From assembly GCF_006716185.1 (NCBI RefSeq), contig NZ_VFOP01000001.1:2046001-2110000 (forward strand): a DNA stretch of 64,000 bases. The letters are read 5' to 3'. A program made the translations under genes and the position numbers. The notes below the pieces were generated by a model that was not told where the DNA came from, did not search any database, and saw only the letters and a program-made list of their open reading frames with translations. This document shows, in pieces, positions 1 to 8,927 of this stretch (position 1 is its first letter; each line of letters starts with the position of its first letter). Origin of the DNA: Ornithinicoccus hortensis. Lineage in GTDB: Bacteria; Actinomycetota; Actinomycetes; Actinomycetales; Dermatophilaceae.

Positions 1-1260
1 GCGGCCTACCAGCGGCACCGGGACGCCTACATCCGGATCTTCGACCGGCTCGGCTTCGAGTACGTCGTGGTGTATGCCGACTCCGGCGCGATGGGTGGGT
101 CCGCCAGCGAGGAGTTCCTGGCGGTCAGCAAGCACGGCGAGGACACCTTCGTGCGCTGTGCCGCCAGCGGCTACGCGGCGAACGTCGAGGCGGTCGTGGT
201 GCCCCAGGCGCCGCCGATCGACGCCTCCGGCGTGCCGGCCGCCCACGTGGAGGACACGCCCGACACCCCGACCATCGAGACCCTGGTCGCGGCGGCGAAC
301 GCCCACCACCCCCGCGCGGACGGTCGTGCGTGGACGGCCGCCGACACGCTCAAGAACGTCGTCGTGATGTTGCAGCACCCCGACGGCACCCGTGAGCCGC
401 TGGCGATCGGCGTGCCCGGGGACCGGGAGGTCGACGCCAAGCGGCTCGAGGCCCAGGTGAGCCCCGCGGAGTTCGTGCCCTTCGAGGAGAAGGACTTCGC
501 CCAGCACCCGAGCCTGGCCAAGGGCTACATCGGGCCCGGGGTGCTCGGGCTGGAGAAGGCCTCCGGGATCCGCTACCTGCTCGACCCCTCCATCGCCGAG
601 GGGTCGGCCTGGATCACCGGCGCCGACGAGCACGGCAAGCACGTCTTCGACCTGGTCCACGGCCGGGACTTCACCGCCGACGGGACGATCCAGGCGGCGG
701 AGATCCGCGACGGCGACCCTAGCCCGGACGGGGCCGGCCCGCTGACCCTGGACCGCGGGATCGAGATGGGCCACATCTTCCAGCTCGGCCGCAAGTATGC
801 CGAGGCGCTGGACCTGAAGGTGCTGGACGAGCACGGCAAGCAGGTCACCGTCACCATGGGCTCCTACGGGATCGGCGTGAGCCGGGCGGTCGCGGCGGTC
901 GCCGAGGACACCCTCGACGAGGTCGGCCTGTGCTGGCCCCGCGCGCTCGCCCCGTATGACGTGCACGTGGTCGCGACCGGTAAGGACGGGGCGGTCTTCA
1001 CCGCCGCGGAGGACCTCGTGGGCGACCTCGAGGCGGCCGGTCTGGACGTCATCTACGACGACCGGCCCAAGGTGTCGCCGGGCGTGAAGTTCAAGGACTC
1101 CGAGCTGATCGGCGTGCCCACCATCCTGGTGGTCGGCAAGGGGCTGGCCCAGGGCGTCGTGGAGATCAAGGACCGCCGGACCGGGGAGCGGCGCGAGGTC
1201 GCCGTCTCCGACGCCGTCCGCGAGGTGCTCGCCGAGGTGGCGCCCGGCACGACCCCGTGA
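1..1260 (+). CDS. proS: Prolyl-tRNA synthetase, 3' part (5' end outside window)
   Basis: Charges tRNA-Pro with proline in the cytoplasm. The reading frame is open from base 1, so about 419 C-terminal residues are present; bacterial ProRS is about 570-590 residues, so roughly the first quarter is missing. The visible part starts inside the class II catalytic core ([15 protein letters not shown]), continues through the inserted YbaK-like editing domain, returns to the catalytic core with class II motif 3 ([13 protein letters not shown]) and ends in the anticodon-binding domain ([22 protein letters not shown]). The bacterial-type insertion identifies the ProS subtype. The stop overlaps the next gene by 4 nt, suggesting translational coupling. 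Confidence 0.96.
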   Translation, partial: AAYQRHRDAYIRIFDRLGFEYVVVYADSGAMGGSASEEFLAVSKHGEDTFVRCAASGYAANVEAVVVPQAPPIDASGVPAAHVEDTPDTPTIETLVAAANAHHPRADGRAWTAADTLKNVVVMLQHPDGTREPLAIGVPGDREVDAKRLEAQVSPAEFVPFEEKDFAQHPSLAKGYIGPGVLGLEKASGIRYLLDPSIAEGSAWITGADEHGKHVFDLVHGRDFTADGTIQAAEIRDGDPSPDGAGPLTLDRGIEMGHIFQLGRKYAEALDLKVLDEHGKQVTVTMGSYGIGVSRAVAAVAEDTLDEVGLCWPRALAPYDVHVVATGKDGAVFTAAEDLVGDLEAAGLDVIYDDRPKVSPGVKFKDSELIGVPTILVVGKGLAQGVVEIKDRRTGERREVAVSDAVREVLAEVAPGTTP

Positions 1261-2018
1261 CCGGGGCCGGACGGGAGGGCGCGCCGGTCCGGGCGGTCAT
1301 CTTCGACTGGGGCGGCACGCTGACCCCGTGGCACCCGATCGACCCCACCGCGCAGTGGCTCGGTTTCGCCCGGGCGCTGCACGGTGGGGCGGGGGCGTCG
1401 ACCACCGCCGAGGAGCTGGCCGCGACGATCCTGGCGGCCGAGGGCGCCGCGTGGGCCCGCGGCCGGGACAGCCACACCAGCGCCCGGCTGGAGGACGTCC
1501 TGGTGGAGGCCGGCGTGGACACCGGACACCCGGCATACGCCACGGCCCGGCTGGAGTACGAACGGTTCTGGGAGCCGCACACCTTCACCGACCCGCAGGT
1601 CCGGCCGCTCTGGGAGTGGCTGCGTGCCGAGGGGGTCCGGGTCGGGGTGCTGTCCAACACGATGTGGACGCGGGACTACCACCGGGCGGTCTTCGCCCGG
1701 GACGGGGTGCTACCGCTGATCGACGGCGACGTGTACAGCAGCGAGATCGACTGGGCCAAGCCGCACCCCGAGGCGTTCCGGTCCGCGGCGGCAGCGGTGG
1801 ACACCGACCCGGCCGAGTGCGTCTACGTGGGCGACCGGTTGTTCGAGGACGTGCACGGGCCCCAGCAGGTGGGCATGCGCGCGGTCTGGATCCCGCACAG
1901 CGAGATCCCCGCCGAGCAGGTGGTGGAGGTCGAGGCCCGTCCGGACGCCGTGGCGCACTCGCTGGCCGAGATCGCGGGGATCGTCCGGGGCTGGACGGAC
2001 GGGGCCGGCCGGCGGTGA
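1257..2018 (+). CDS. HAD-superfamily hydrolase
   Basis: 253-residue cytoplasmic phosphatase-like protein of the haloacid dehalogenase fold. Motif I is FDWGGTLT: the nucleophile Asp is kept, but the usual second Asp (DxD) is Gly, as in several HAD subfamilies that are not classical phosphatases. Motif II is VLSNT and motif III/IV is [18 protein letters not shown], with the GD metal ligands and the typical 'G(V/M)xxVWI' end. The GTG start overlaps the proS stop (GTGA). Substrate unknown. It forms a tight co-directional run with proS and the following permease. Confidence 0.85.
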   Translation: MTGAGREGAPVRAVIFDWGGTLTPWHPIDPTAQWLGFARALHGGAGASTTAEELAATILAAEGAAWARGRDSHTSARLEDVLVEAGVDTGHPAYATARLEYERFWEPHTFTDPQVRPLWEWLRAEGVRVGVLSNTMWTRDYHRAVFARDGVLPLIDGDVYSSEIDWAKPHPEAFRSAAAAVDTDPAECVYVGDRLFEDVHGPQQVGMRAVWIPHSEIPAEQVVEVEARPDAVAHSLAEIAGIVRGWTDGAGRR

Positions 2019-2806
2019 CCGGGGACCCCTCGCTCGGGCTCCTGGTGCTGATGGGCCTGGCCGCACTGACGGCCGGGTGGATCGATGCCGTGGTCGGTGG
2101 GGGTGGACTGGTCCAGCTGCCCGCCCTGATGGTCGGCTTCCCGGCTGCCGCGCCCGTGCAGATCCTGGCCACCAACAAGCTCAGCTCCGTCTTCGGTACG
2201 GCGGTCAGCTCGGTGACCTACTACCGCCGGGTCCGTCCCGACCTGAGGACGGCGCTGCCGATGGCCGGGCTCGCGTTCGTCGGCAGCCTCGGGGGCGCCC
2301 TGCTGGCCAGCCGGATCCCCAAGGAGGCGTTCAACCCGATCATCCTGGTGGTGTTGGTCGGGGTCGGTGCCTACACGCTGGCCAAACCGTCGATGGGGAC
2401 CATGTCGGCGCTGCGCTTCCACGGCAGCAGGCGGCACGTGGTGCTGGCCGGCCTGGTCGGCTTCGTGGTCGGCAGCTACGACGGCCTGCTCGGACCCGGG
2501 ACCGGCTCGTTCCTGGTCTTCGCCCTCGTCGGACTGCTCGGCTACGGCTTCCTGCAGGCCAGCGCCAAGGCCAAGATCGCCAACCTGGCCACCAACCTGG
2601 CGGCGCTGTGCATCTTCATCCCGATGGGCGCGGTGATGTGGAAGGTCGGCCTGCTGATGGGCCTGTGCAACCTGGCCGGCGGCTACCTGGGCGCCCGCAC
2701 CGCGGTGGCGCGGGGCAGCGGGTTCGTGCGCGCCGTCTTCGTGGTGGTCGTCGGGGCCTTCGTCCTCAAGATCGGGTGGGACACGGTCGTGCAGTTCACC
2801 GGCTGA
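2015..2806 (+). CDS. Sulfite exporter TauE/SafE family membrane protein
   Basis: 263-residue integral membrane protein, predicted to have about eight hydrophobic segments. The TauE/SafE signature occurs twice: AGWIDAVVGGGGLVQLPAL near residue 20, and GSYDGLLGPGTGSFLVFALV near residue 155, each a glycine-rich loop in one half of the internally duplicated fold. Members transport sulfite, organosulfonates or other organic anions; the substrate here cannot be told. The GTG start overlaps the HAD stop by 4 nt. The 3' end runs 11 nt into the convergent RraA-like gene. Confidence 0.9.
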   Translation: MTGDPSLGLLVLMGLAALTAGWIDAVVGGGGLVQLPALMVGFPAAAPVQILATNKLSSVFGTAVSSVTYYRRVRPDLRTALPMAGLAFVGSLGGALLASRIPKEAFNPIILVVLVGVGAYTLAKPSMGTMSALRFHGSRRHVVLAGLVGFVVGSYDGLLGPGTGSFLVFALVGLLGYGFLQASAKAKIANLATNLAALCIFIPMGAVMWKVGLLMGLCNLAGGYLGARTAVARGSGFVRAVFVVVVGAFVLKIGWDTVVQFTG

Positions 2807-3437
2807 CCCCGCCGCGGATCCGGGCGACGGTCCGGGCGTCGTCGGCGACGACCGTCTCGGCCTCGTCCAGGACGGCTCCCAGGCTGGCCGCCGGGACGAC
2901 CACCCCACCGGCCCGGTCGACATACACGAAGTCACCCGGGGCGACCGTCACCCCGGCCACCTCGACGGCCACGTTCGCGGCATACGGCATGACGCTGTCG
3001 CCGCCCCAGCGCACCGCCTCACCCCGGCACCAGGTGGGCAGCCCAAGGGCGGCCAGCTCGGTGAAGTCGCGCAGCAGGCCGTCGCACAAGACCCCGGCGA
3101 GCCCGTGCGCCGGGACCCGCGCCAGCTTGGTGCCACCGGCGTGCGAGACCCCGGGGTGCCCGCCGCTGCTGAGCACCAAGACCGCGCCGTCGGGCGCGTC
3201 CTGTGCCGCCTCGGCCAGGACCTCGGCGAAGCCGCGGTCCGACCCGGGCAGGTCGTCGCGGGTGGGCAGGAACCCGATGGTGACCGCGGGACCGGCGAGG
3301 GGGACGTCCGGCGTCGGGCTCTGCCAGGCGGGCAGGTGCGCCGGGTGCGTGTGCGTGCGGCCCATCGCGTCGACCAGCGGGGCGCAGCCCAGCGCGAGGG
3401 CCCGCTCGCGGGCGGCTCTCAGCTCGTCCTGCGCCAC
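2796..3437 (-). CDS. RraA family protein (RNase E regulator / aldolase-like fold)
   Basis: 213 residues. The RraA/dimethylmenaquinone methyltransferase-like fold is recognised from the central GVLCDGLLRDFTELAALGLPTWCRG, which holds the metal/substrate-binding 'DGxxRD' segment, and from AGVTVAPGDFVYVDRAGGVVVP towards the C-terminus. Family members include 4-hydroxy-4-methyl-2-oxoglutarate aldolases and inhibitors of RNase E; sequence alone does not separate these roles. The GTG start at 3437 was chosen because GAGGAGG precedes it at good spacing and the alignable region begins just after it. Convergent with the TauE gene (11-nt overlap). Confidence 0.8.
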   Translation of the reverse strand: MAQDELRAARERALALGCAPLVDAMGRTHTHPAHLPAWQSPTPDVPLAGPAVTIGFLPTRDDLPGSDRGFAEVLAEAAQDAPDGAVLVLSSGGHPGVSHAGGTKLARVPAHGLAGVLCDGLLRDFTELAALGLPTWCRGEAVRWGGDSVMPYAANVAVEVAGVTVAPGDFVYVDRAGGVVVPAASLGAVLDEAETVVADDARTVARIRGGVSR

Positions 3438-3496
3438 GGTGACCTCCTCGGGCTCGGACGCCCCACGATACGCCGGTGGGACGGGGCCCCCGGAGG

Positions 3497-4777
3497 TCAG
3501 CTCATCGGCTCGGCGTCGCAGGCGTCGTCGCCGAGCAGGTGCATGGTGTCGACCACCCGGTCGTAGGTCTCGGCGTGCTGCTCCGGGGTGGCCAGGCGGA
3601 TGACGTGCCCGTCCAGGTCCACCCTGGTCGGCTGGAACCGCATCGTGGAGGTAACCGTGCCGTCCTCGTCCCGCTCTAGGTCGAACTCGGCGAACATGCC
3701 CTCCTGGGTCTCCGGTCGCAGCTGGCCACCGGTCGTGTCCGGGGACTGGTTGGACAGGAAGTTGCCGAGTCCGTAGATGACGTACTTGTCGTTGATCTTC
3801 TCGCACGGCTGGATCACGTGGACGTGGGTGCCCAGGATGAGGTCCACCGCGTCGGACTCCAGCAGGTCGGCCGCCAACTGCCGCTGCTCGTCGGTCGGGT
3901 CGGTCCAGTACTCGTTGCCCCAGTGCATGCTCAGCACCACGAAGTCGGCCCCGTCGGCCTTGGCCTGCTCGGCGTCCTCCAGGATGCCCTCCGCGCCGAT
4001 CAGCGGCCACAGGTGGTCACCCAGCCAGGGCGCCTCGGGCGGCACGTCGGTGGTCGGGGCACCGCTGTTGTAGATCGTGTAGCTGTAGGCCAGCTGCGCC
4101 ACCTTGACGCCGTCGACCTCGTAGTGGGCGATCCCGGGGTCGTCCTCCTCCGCGGTGGGCCCGGCATACTCCAGCCCGACCCCGCGGAGCACCTCCTGGG
4201 TCGACTCGAGCCCGGACAGCCCCTGGTCCCAGGTGTGGTTGGAGGCGAAGTCGCACCCGTCGTAACCGGCGTCGACCACCGCGTCCGCCAGCTCGTGCGG
4301 GGTGTTGAAGACGAGCACGCGCGGCTGGGTGATGTTGGTGTTGTCCGCCGACAGCGGGGTCTCCATGTGGCAGATGGTCAGGTCCGGCGCGGTGAGCAGG
4401 TCGCGCACGTCGTCGAACATCGGCCCGAAGTCGTAGCCGTCGCCGCCCGCGTTGGCTTGGGCGTTCGCGATGACCGGGGCGTGCGAGAGCAGGTCACCGG
4501 CCGCGCCGATGGTGATGCTGGCCGGCCCGGAGGCCTCCTCCCCGTCATCGGTCGAGTCCTCGCCGTCGCCACCACCGATGCCGCCGCCGAGCCCGCCGGT
4601 GGGCAGACCACCCCCGGAGGTCATCGCCCCGTCGTCGTCCCCGGGGGCCTGCGAGGGGGTGCCCGCATCGGAGCCGGTCGAGCCGGGGGTGTGTGGGGTC
4701 TCGTCGGCGCAGCCGGCCGCCAGGACCAGGAACGCCGTCGAGGCCAGGGCCAGGACGGGACGGGTGCGCAGACGCAT
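3497..4777 (-). CDS. CapA family lipoprotein (poly-gamma-glutamate biosynthesis-like phosphoesterase)
   Basis: 426 residues. Signal peptide MRLRTRPVLALASTAFLVLAAGC ends in a lipobox (LAAGC), so it is an exported, lipid-anchored protein. A Gly/Ser/Asp-rich linker of about 70 residues follows, then a CapA/PGA_cap metallophosphoesterase-like domain with GAAGDLLSH, CHMETPLS, FASNHTWDQG, SMHWGNEYW and LGTHVHVIQP, which carry the expected His/Asn metal ligands. No capsule genes lie nearby, so the substrate is unclear. A -10 box (TACAGT) lies 7 nt before the ATG, so the mRNA is probably leaderless. Confidence 0.88.
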   Translation of the reverse strand: MRLRTRPVLALASTAFLVLAAGCADETPHTPGSTGSDAGTPSQAPGDDDGAMTSGGGLPTGGLGGGIGGGDGEDSTDDGEEASGPASITIGAAGDLLSHAPVIANAQANAGGDGYDFGPMFDDVRDLLTAPDLTICHMETPLSADNTNITQPRVLVFNTPHELADAVVDAGYDGCDFASNHTWDQGLSGLESTQEVLRGVGLEYAGPTAEEDDPGIAHYEVDGVKVAQLAYSYTIYNSGAPTTDVPPEAPWLGDHLWPLIGAEGILEDAEQAKADGADFVVLSMHWGNEYWTDPTDEQRQLAADLLESDAVDLILGTHVHVIQPCEKINDKYVIYGLGNFLSNQSPDTTGGQLRPETQEGMFAEFDLERDEDGTVTSTMRFQPTRVDLDGHVIRLATPEQHAETYDRVVDTMHLLGDDACDAEPMS

Positions 4778-4784
4778 GACTTCC

Positions 4785-4790
4785 ACTGTA
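4785..4790 (-). promoter_or_regulatory. Putative -10 box of leaderless capA-like gene
   Basis: Minus-strand TACAGT, 7 nt before the ATG at 4777. The same 'GACATACAGTGGA' context precedes the glycosyltransferase gene at 42549. Confidence 0.5.
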
Positions 4791-4875
4791 TGTCGGCAGC
4801 CGGCGACCGGCCGGAGCAACACGGGGGGAGCGCCCATCCGGGGCGACGGTGACCTCCTCGCCGTGCGGGAGGTGT

Positions 4876-6876
<2,001 letters not shown>

Positions 6877-7065
6877 TCCTCTGACTCCTGACAGGCGGCA
6901 TGTGTGGGTGGTCCGGTCCGAAGGACCGCGCGAGCGGCACCCGAACCGACCTTGGGGGAGTCTGGCGCGACCCCGACCCCTCCAGCCTAGGAGGGACGCC
7001 GCTACCGGTTCGCAACAAACCCACTGCTGGTGAGCCTTGGGCCCTCCCATCCGGAGGCCTCAAGG

Positions 7066-7101
7066 TTGTTCACAGTCCTGGTGAGGCGTAACGTGTATGA
7101 T
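7066..7101 (+). promoter_or_regulatory. Putative promoter/operator of the antitoxin gene
   Basis: A TATGAT -10-like box (7096-7101) lies 30 nt before the ATG and sits inside the near-palindrome GTATGATAC (arms GTAT/ATAC). Autorepressing XRE antitoxins typically bind such short palindromes over their own -10 box. TTGTTC/TTCACA at 7066-7074 could be a -35 but is further away than the standard 17 nt. AT-rich relative to the surroundings. Confidence 0.4.
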
Positions 7102-7131
7102 ACGCTTTCTCCCTTGAGAGGAGTGCTCACC

Positions 7132-7542
7132 ATGACCGGTACCAGCGCTTTCTGGAAGGACCTCGCGCGGGACCTTGAGGACCCTGAGTTCCTCCGGGAG
7201 TTTGTCGTCGAGTCCATGCGCATCGCCACCACCGACGAGGTGGTGAACGCGCTCGATGAAGCCCGCGAGGCCGCTGGGCTGTCCAAGGCCGAGCTTGCCC
7301 GCGCCATTCAGGTCGAGCCGGCGACGATCAGGCGCCTCTTCGCCTCGAACAAGTCAAACCCGACGCTTGGCACGCTGGCCGAGGTCGCGGCAGCTCTCGG
7401 GATGCGGATCACTGTCGAGCCGCTCGACGACGACGAGCGGACGAGGGTCACCGAGCCCCTCCTGGCCGGGCGGACCGCTGACCCCGTCGCTCTTGCTCGT
7501 CATCTCCACGGGTTGCGTACCCGTTCCAAGGTTCCGGTCTGA
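7132..7542 (+). CDS. XRE-family HTH antitoxin-like protein
   Basis: 136 residues. The centre is a Cro/C1-type helix-turn-helix (NALDEAREAAGLSKAELARAI, then QVEPATIRRLFASNKSNPTL), with the HigA/addiction-module-antidote ending LAEVAAALGMRITVEPL. A charged C-terminal extension of about 45 residues follows. The ATG at 7132 was chosen because GAGAGGAG precedes it at good spacing; the frame is open upstream to 7030 but without a ribosome site. A RelE-like toxin gene faces it from the opposite strand with a 2-nt gap (TGA-CG-TCA). I infer that the two form one toxin-antitoxin pair. Codon use is less GC-biased than in the flanking housekeeping genes, suggesting acquisition. Confidence 0.75.
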   Translation: MTGTSAFWKDLARDLEDPEFLREFVVESMRIATTDEVVNALDEAREAAGLSKAELARAIQVEPATIRRLFASNKSNPTLGTLAEVAAALGMRITVEPLDDDERTRVTEPLLAGRTADPVALARHLHGLRTRSKVPV

Positions 7543-7544
7543 CG

Positions 7545-8024
7545 TCACCCGATCGAACGCGGGTTGCGCTTCAGGTACTCCTCGCCCATCGAGCGCACCG
7601 CCGCGTAGTCGGCGGCGTTCAACGTGGTGCGGAACGGCTTGTCTCGACCATCGACCACCACTAACAGCGGAGTCTCTTTCTCCTTGGCCTCGTAGTCGAG
7701 CAGGCAGAACAAGCGGTAGTGGTGGCGCTTCGGTCCGTCGATACGGACCTCGAACCATCCGGTCATTTCGCCCTGCATAGCTTCCCAGTAGCCACCGCCG
7801 GCGAAGCGCTTCGGTGGGGCCGTGGCGACGGCGATGAGGACAGCGTTGGCCTTCGCGCGGACCGATGTCGGCCAGGACCGCAAGGCGTCGCGACCCGGCT
7901 CGGCCTGCGCGGGGTCGTCCTTGACGTGCCGCTTGAAGTAGACGATGTCGTGCGGGTCGTCGGGGGACGGCCCCGTGCGCACGGTTGGCGCCGGGGCGTT
8001 CTTCCGCTTCTTCGCGTTCGCCAT
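7545..8024 (-). CDS. RelE/HigB-like toxin (phage Gp49-like), convergent with the antitoxin
   Basis: 159 residues from the ATG at 8024 (a TTG three codons upstream is possible; no clear ribosome site for either). The N-terminal 45 residues are basic and Pro-rich. The rest reads as a RelE/ParE-superfamily ribonuclease: SWPTSVRAKANAVLIAV (helix region), then GYWEAMQGEMTGWFEVRI, HHYRLFCLLDYEA and PLLVVVDGRDKPFRTTL (strands), with a final helix EEYLKRNP. Basic and aromatic residues (R, H, Y, K) sit where the catalytic ones lie in RelE/HigB proteins. The assignment is by pattern only and is moderately sure. Its placement opposite the XRE gene is unusual for a type II system, where the two genes are normally in one operon. 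Confidence 0.62.
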   Translation of the reverse strand: MANAKKRKNAPAPTVRTGPSPDDPHDIVYFKRHVKDDPAQAEPGRDALRSWPTSVRAKANAVLIAVATAPPKRFAGGGYWEAMQGEMTGWFEVRIDGPKRHHYRLFCLLDYEAKEKETPLLVVVDGRDKPFRTTLNAADYAAVRSMGEEYLKRNPRSIG

Positions 8025-8289
8025 CACCTGCAACGCTATTGGCGACCACCGACATCAGTTGGGAGGCAGGTGCTCGGGTGACGCGACCAAGTGATGCGGA
8101 CCTCGGGGTCCCAGGACGCGTGTTAACTCTCTCAACTCATATCAACGATGCGTTAAGAATCTTGGGAAAACTCAACGCGTCTCGTGGGCCCTTCGAGGTG
8201 ACTCGAAAGCGCACGCGACGAGAGATCGGCTGCCGGTGGCCGCCTGTGCAGCCCTGGCACTTGTGACAGGTTGAGTAGCCGACGCTCAG
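8025..8289 (+). other. AT-richer intergenic region without a convincing gene
   Basis: About 265 bases between the RelE-like gene and the HEPN remnant. The centre (about 8120-8170) is markedly AT-richer than the genome and holds two copies of ACGCGT (8118 and 8175 areas) and TTAACT/GTTAAG stretches, consistent with promoters for the flanking minus-strand toxin gene or with a decayed element. No ORF here has family-like content. Confidence 0.5.
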
Positions 8290-8484
8290 TCAGTCGAGCT
8301 GTTCGCGTCGGTGGGCGCTGGCGAGGAGGCGGTCGAAGGTCTCGAGAAGGCCCGGCACCTTCATCGCGGCTGTGTCCCAGACACGATCGTCCTGCACTTC
8401 GGCGGAGCCGTGGACCAAGATGTTCCGGAACCCGATGATCTGTCTCAGGTCACGTACCGGCGACGCGACGTATTGGCGGGCGAG
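8290..8484 (-). pseudogene. C-terminal half of a HEPN toxin (HepT-like), N-terminus deleted
   Basis: A 64-codon open stretch begins directly after the TGA of the MNT gene, in the same frame, and has no start codon before the motif. It contains YVASPVRDLRQIIGF followed by RNILVH, the R-x4-H catalytic motif of HEPN ribonucleases, and ends in a helix typical of DUF86/HepT (VWDTAAMKVPGLLETFDRLL). Intact HepT proteins are about 110-140 residues, so roughly the first half is missing. I infer a deletion that removed the 5' half of hepT and brought the rest up to the mntA stop codon. Too short for standard gene callers. Confidence 0.7.
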
Positions 8485-8781
8485 TCAGGCCGCATAGAGT
8501 TCTTCCTTGCTTGCCTCGATGGACTCCATGACGAACGGATTTCGCAAGGAACCCGCCTCGACCAGGTCTACCGGGCGACCGACGAGGGCTTCCAACGCGT
8601 CGCCAAACTCGAAAAAGTGGCTCAGTGTTCGTGGTGTCGTGTCGGCGAACTCCACGAGGAAGTCAACGTCACTGTGGTCTGGGTCAAAGCGCGCAGTCAC
8701 GGCAGACCCGAAGACGGCGAGACGGCGCACACCGAAAAGGCGGCACAGGTCCGCGATCGCAGCGCGATCCAGGATGACCAT
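8485..8781 (-). CDS. MNT-family nucleotidyltransferase (MntA-like antitoxin)
   Basis: 98 residues from ATG 8781 (GTGAGG just upstream); an ATG at 8811 would add 10 residues. It has the minimal nucleotidyltransferase signature G-S-x(11)-D-V-D (RLAVFGSAVTARFDPDHSDVDFLVEF) and a helix with FEFGDALEALVGRPVDLVE. In MNT/HEPN systems this enzyme AMPylates and silences the HEPN ribonuclease. Here the partner survives only as a fragment in the same frame behind the stop codon, so this is probably an orphan antitoxin. The usual GSxxR arginine is not in its standard place (GSAVTAR). Confidence 0.8.
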   Translation of the reverse strand: MVILDRAAIADLCRLFGVRRLAVFGSAVTARFDPDHSDVDFLVEFADTTPRTLSHFFEFGDALEALVGRPVDLVEAGSLRNPFVMESIEASKEELYAA

Positions 8782-8914
8782 CCTCACACCTCGCTTTGCT
8801 CTCAAATCCATCGTCCCACGTCGGTGGGCATGTCTGCAGCAGGGACGTCACCACCTACCCGCGAGACCCCCGGTCCGATCCGAGGTTTGGTCGGCCGTAC
8901 CCACCCGGACGACG

Positions 8915-8920
8915 TACCCT
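8915..8920 (+). promoter_or_regulatory. Putative -10 box of leaderless acyltransferase gene
   Basis: TACCCT, 7 nt before the GTG at 8928. A perfect inverted repeat CCCAC-GTCG-GTGGG lies about 90 bases upstream (8815-8828), between the divergent MNT gene and this promoter. Confidence 0.45.
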
Positions 8921-8927
8921 GCTGGTC

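Noticed and set aside
7985-8266. 93-codon plus-strand ORF in the toxin islet
   Set aside because: No ribosome site, overlaps the toxin start and the AT-rich promoter region, no recognisable domain.
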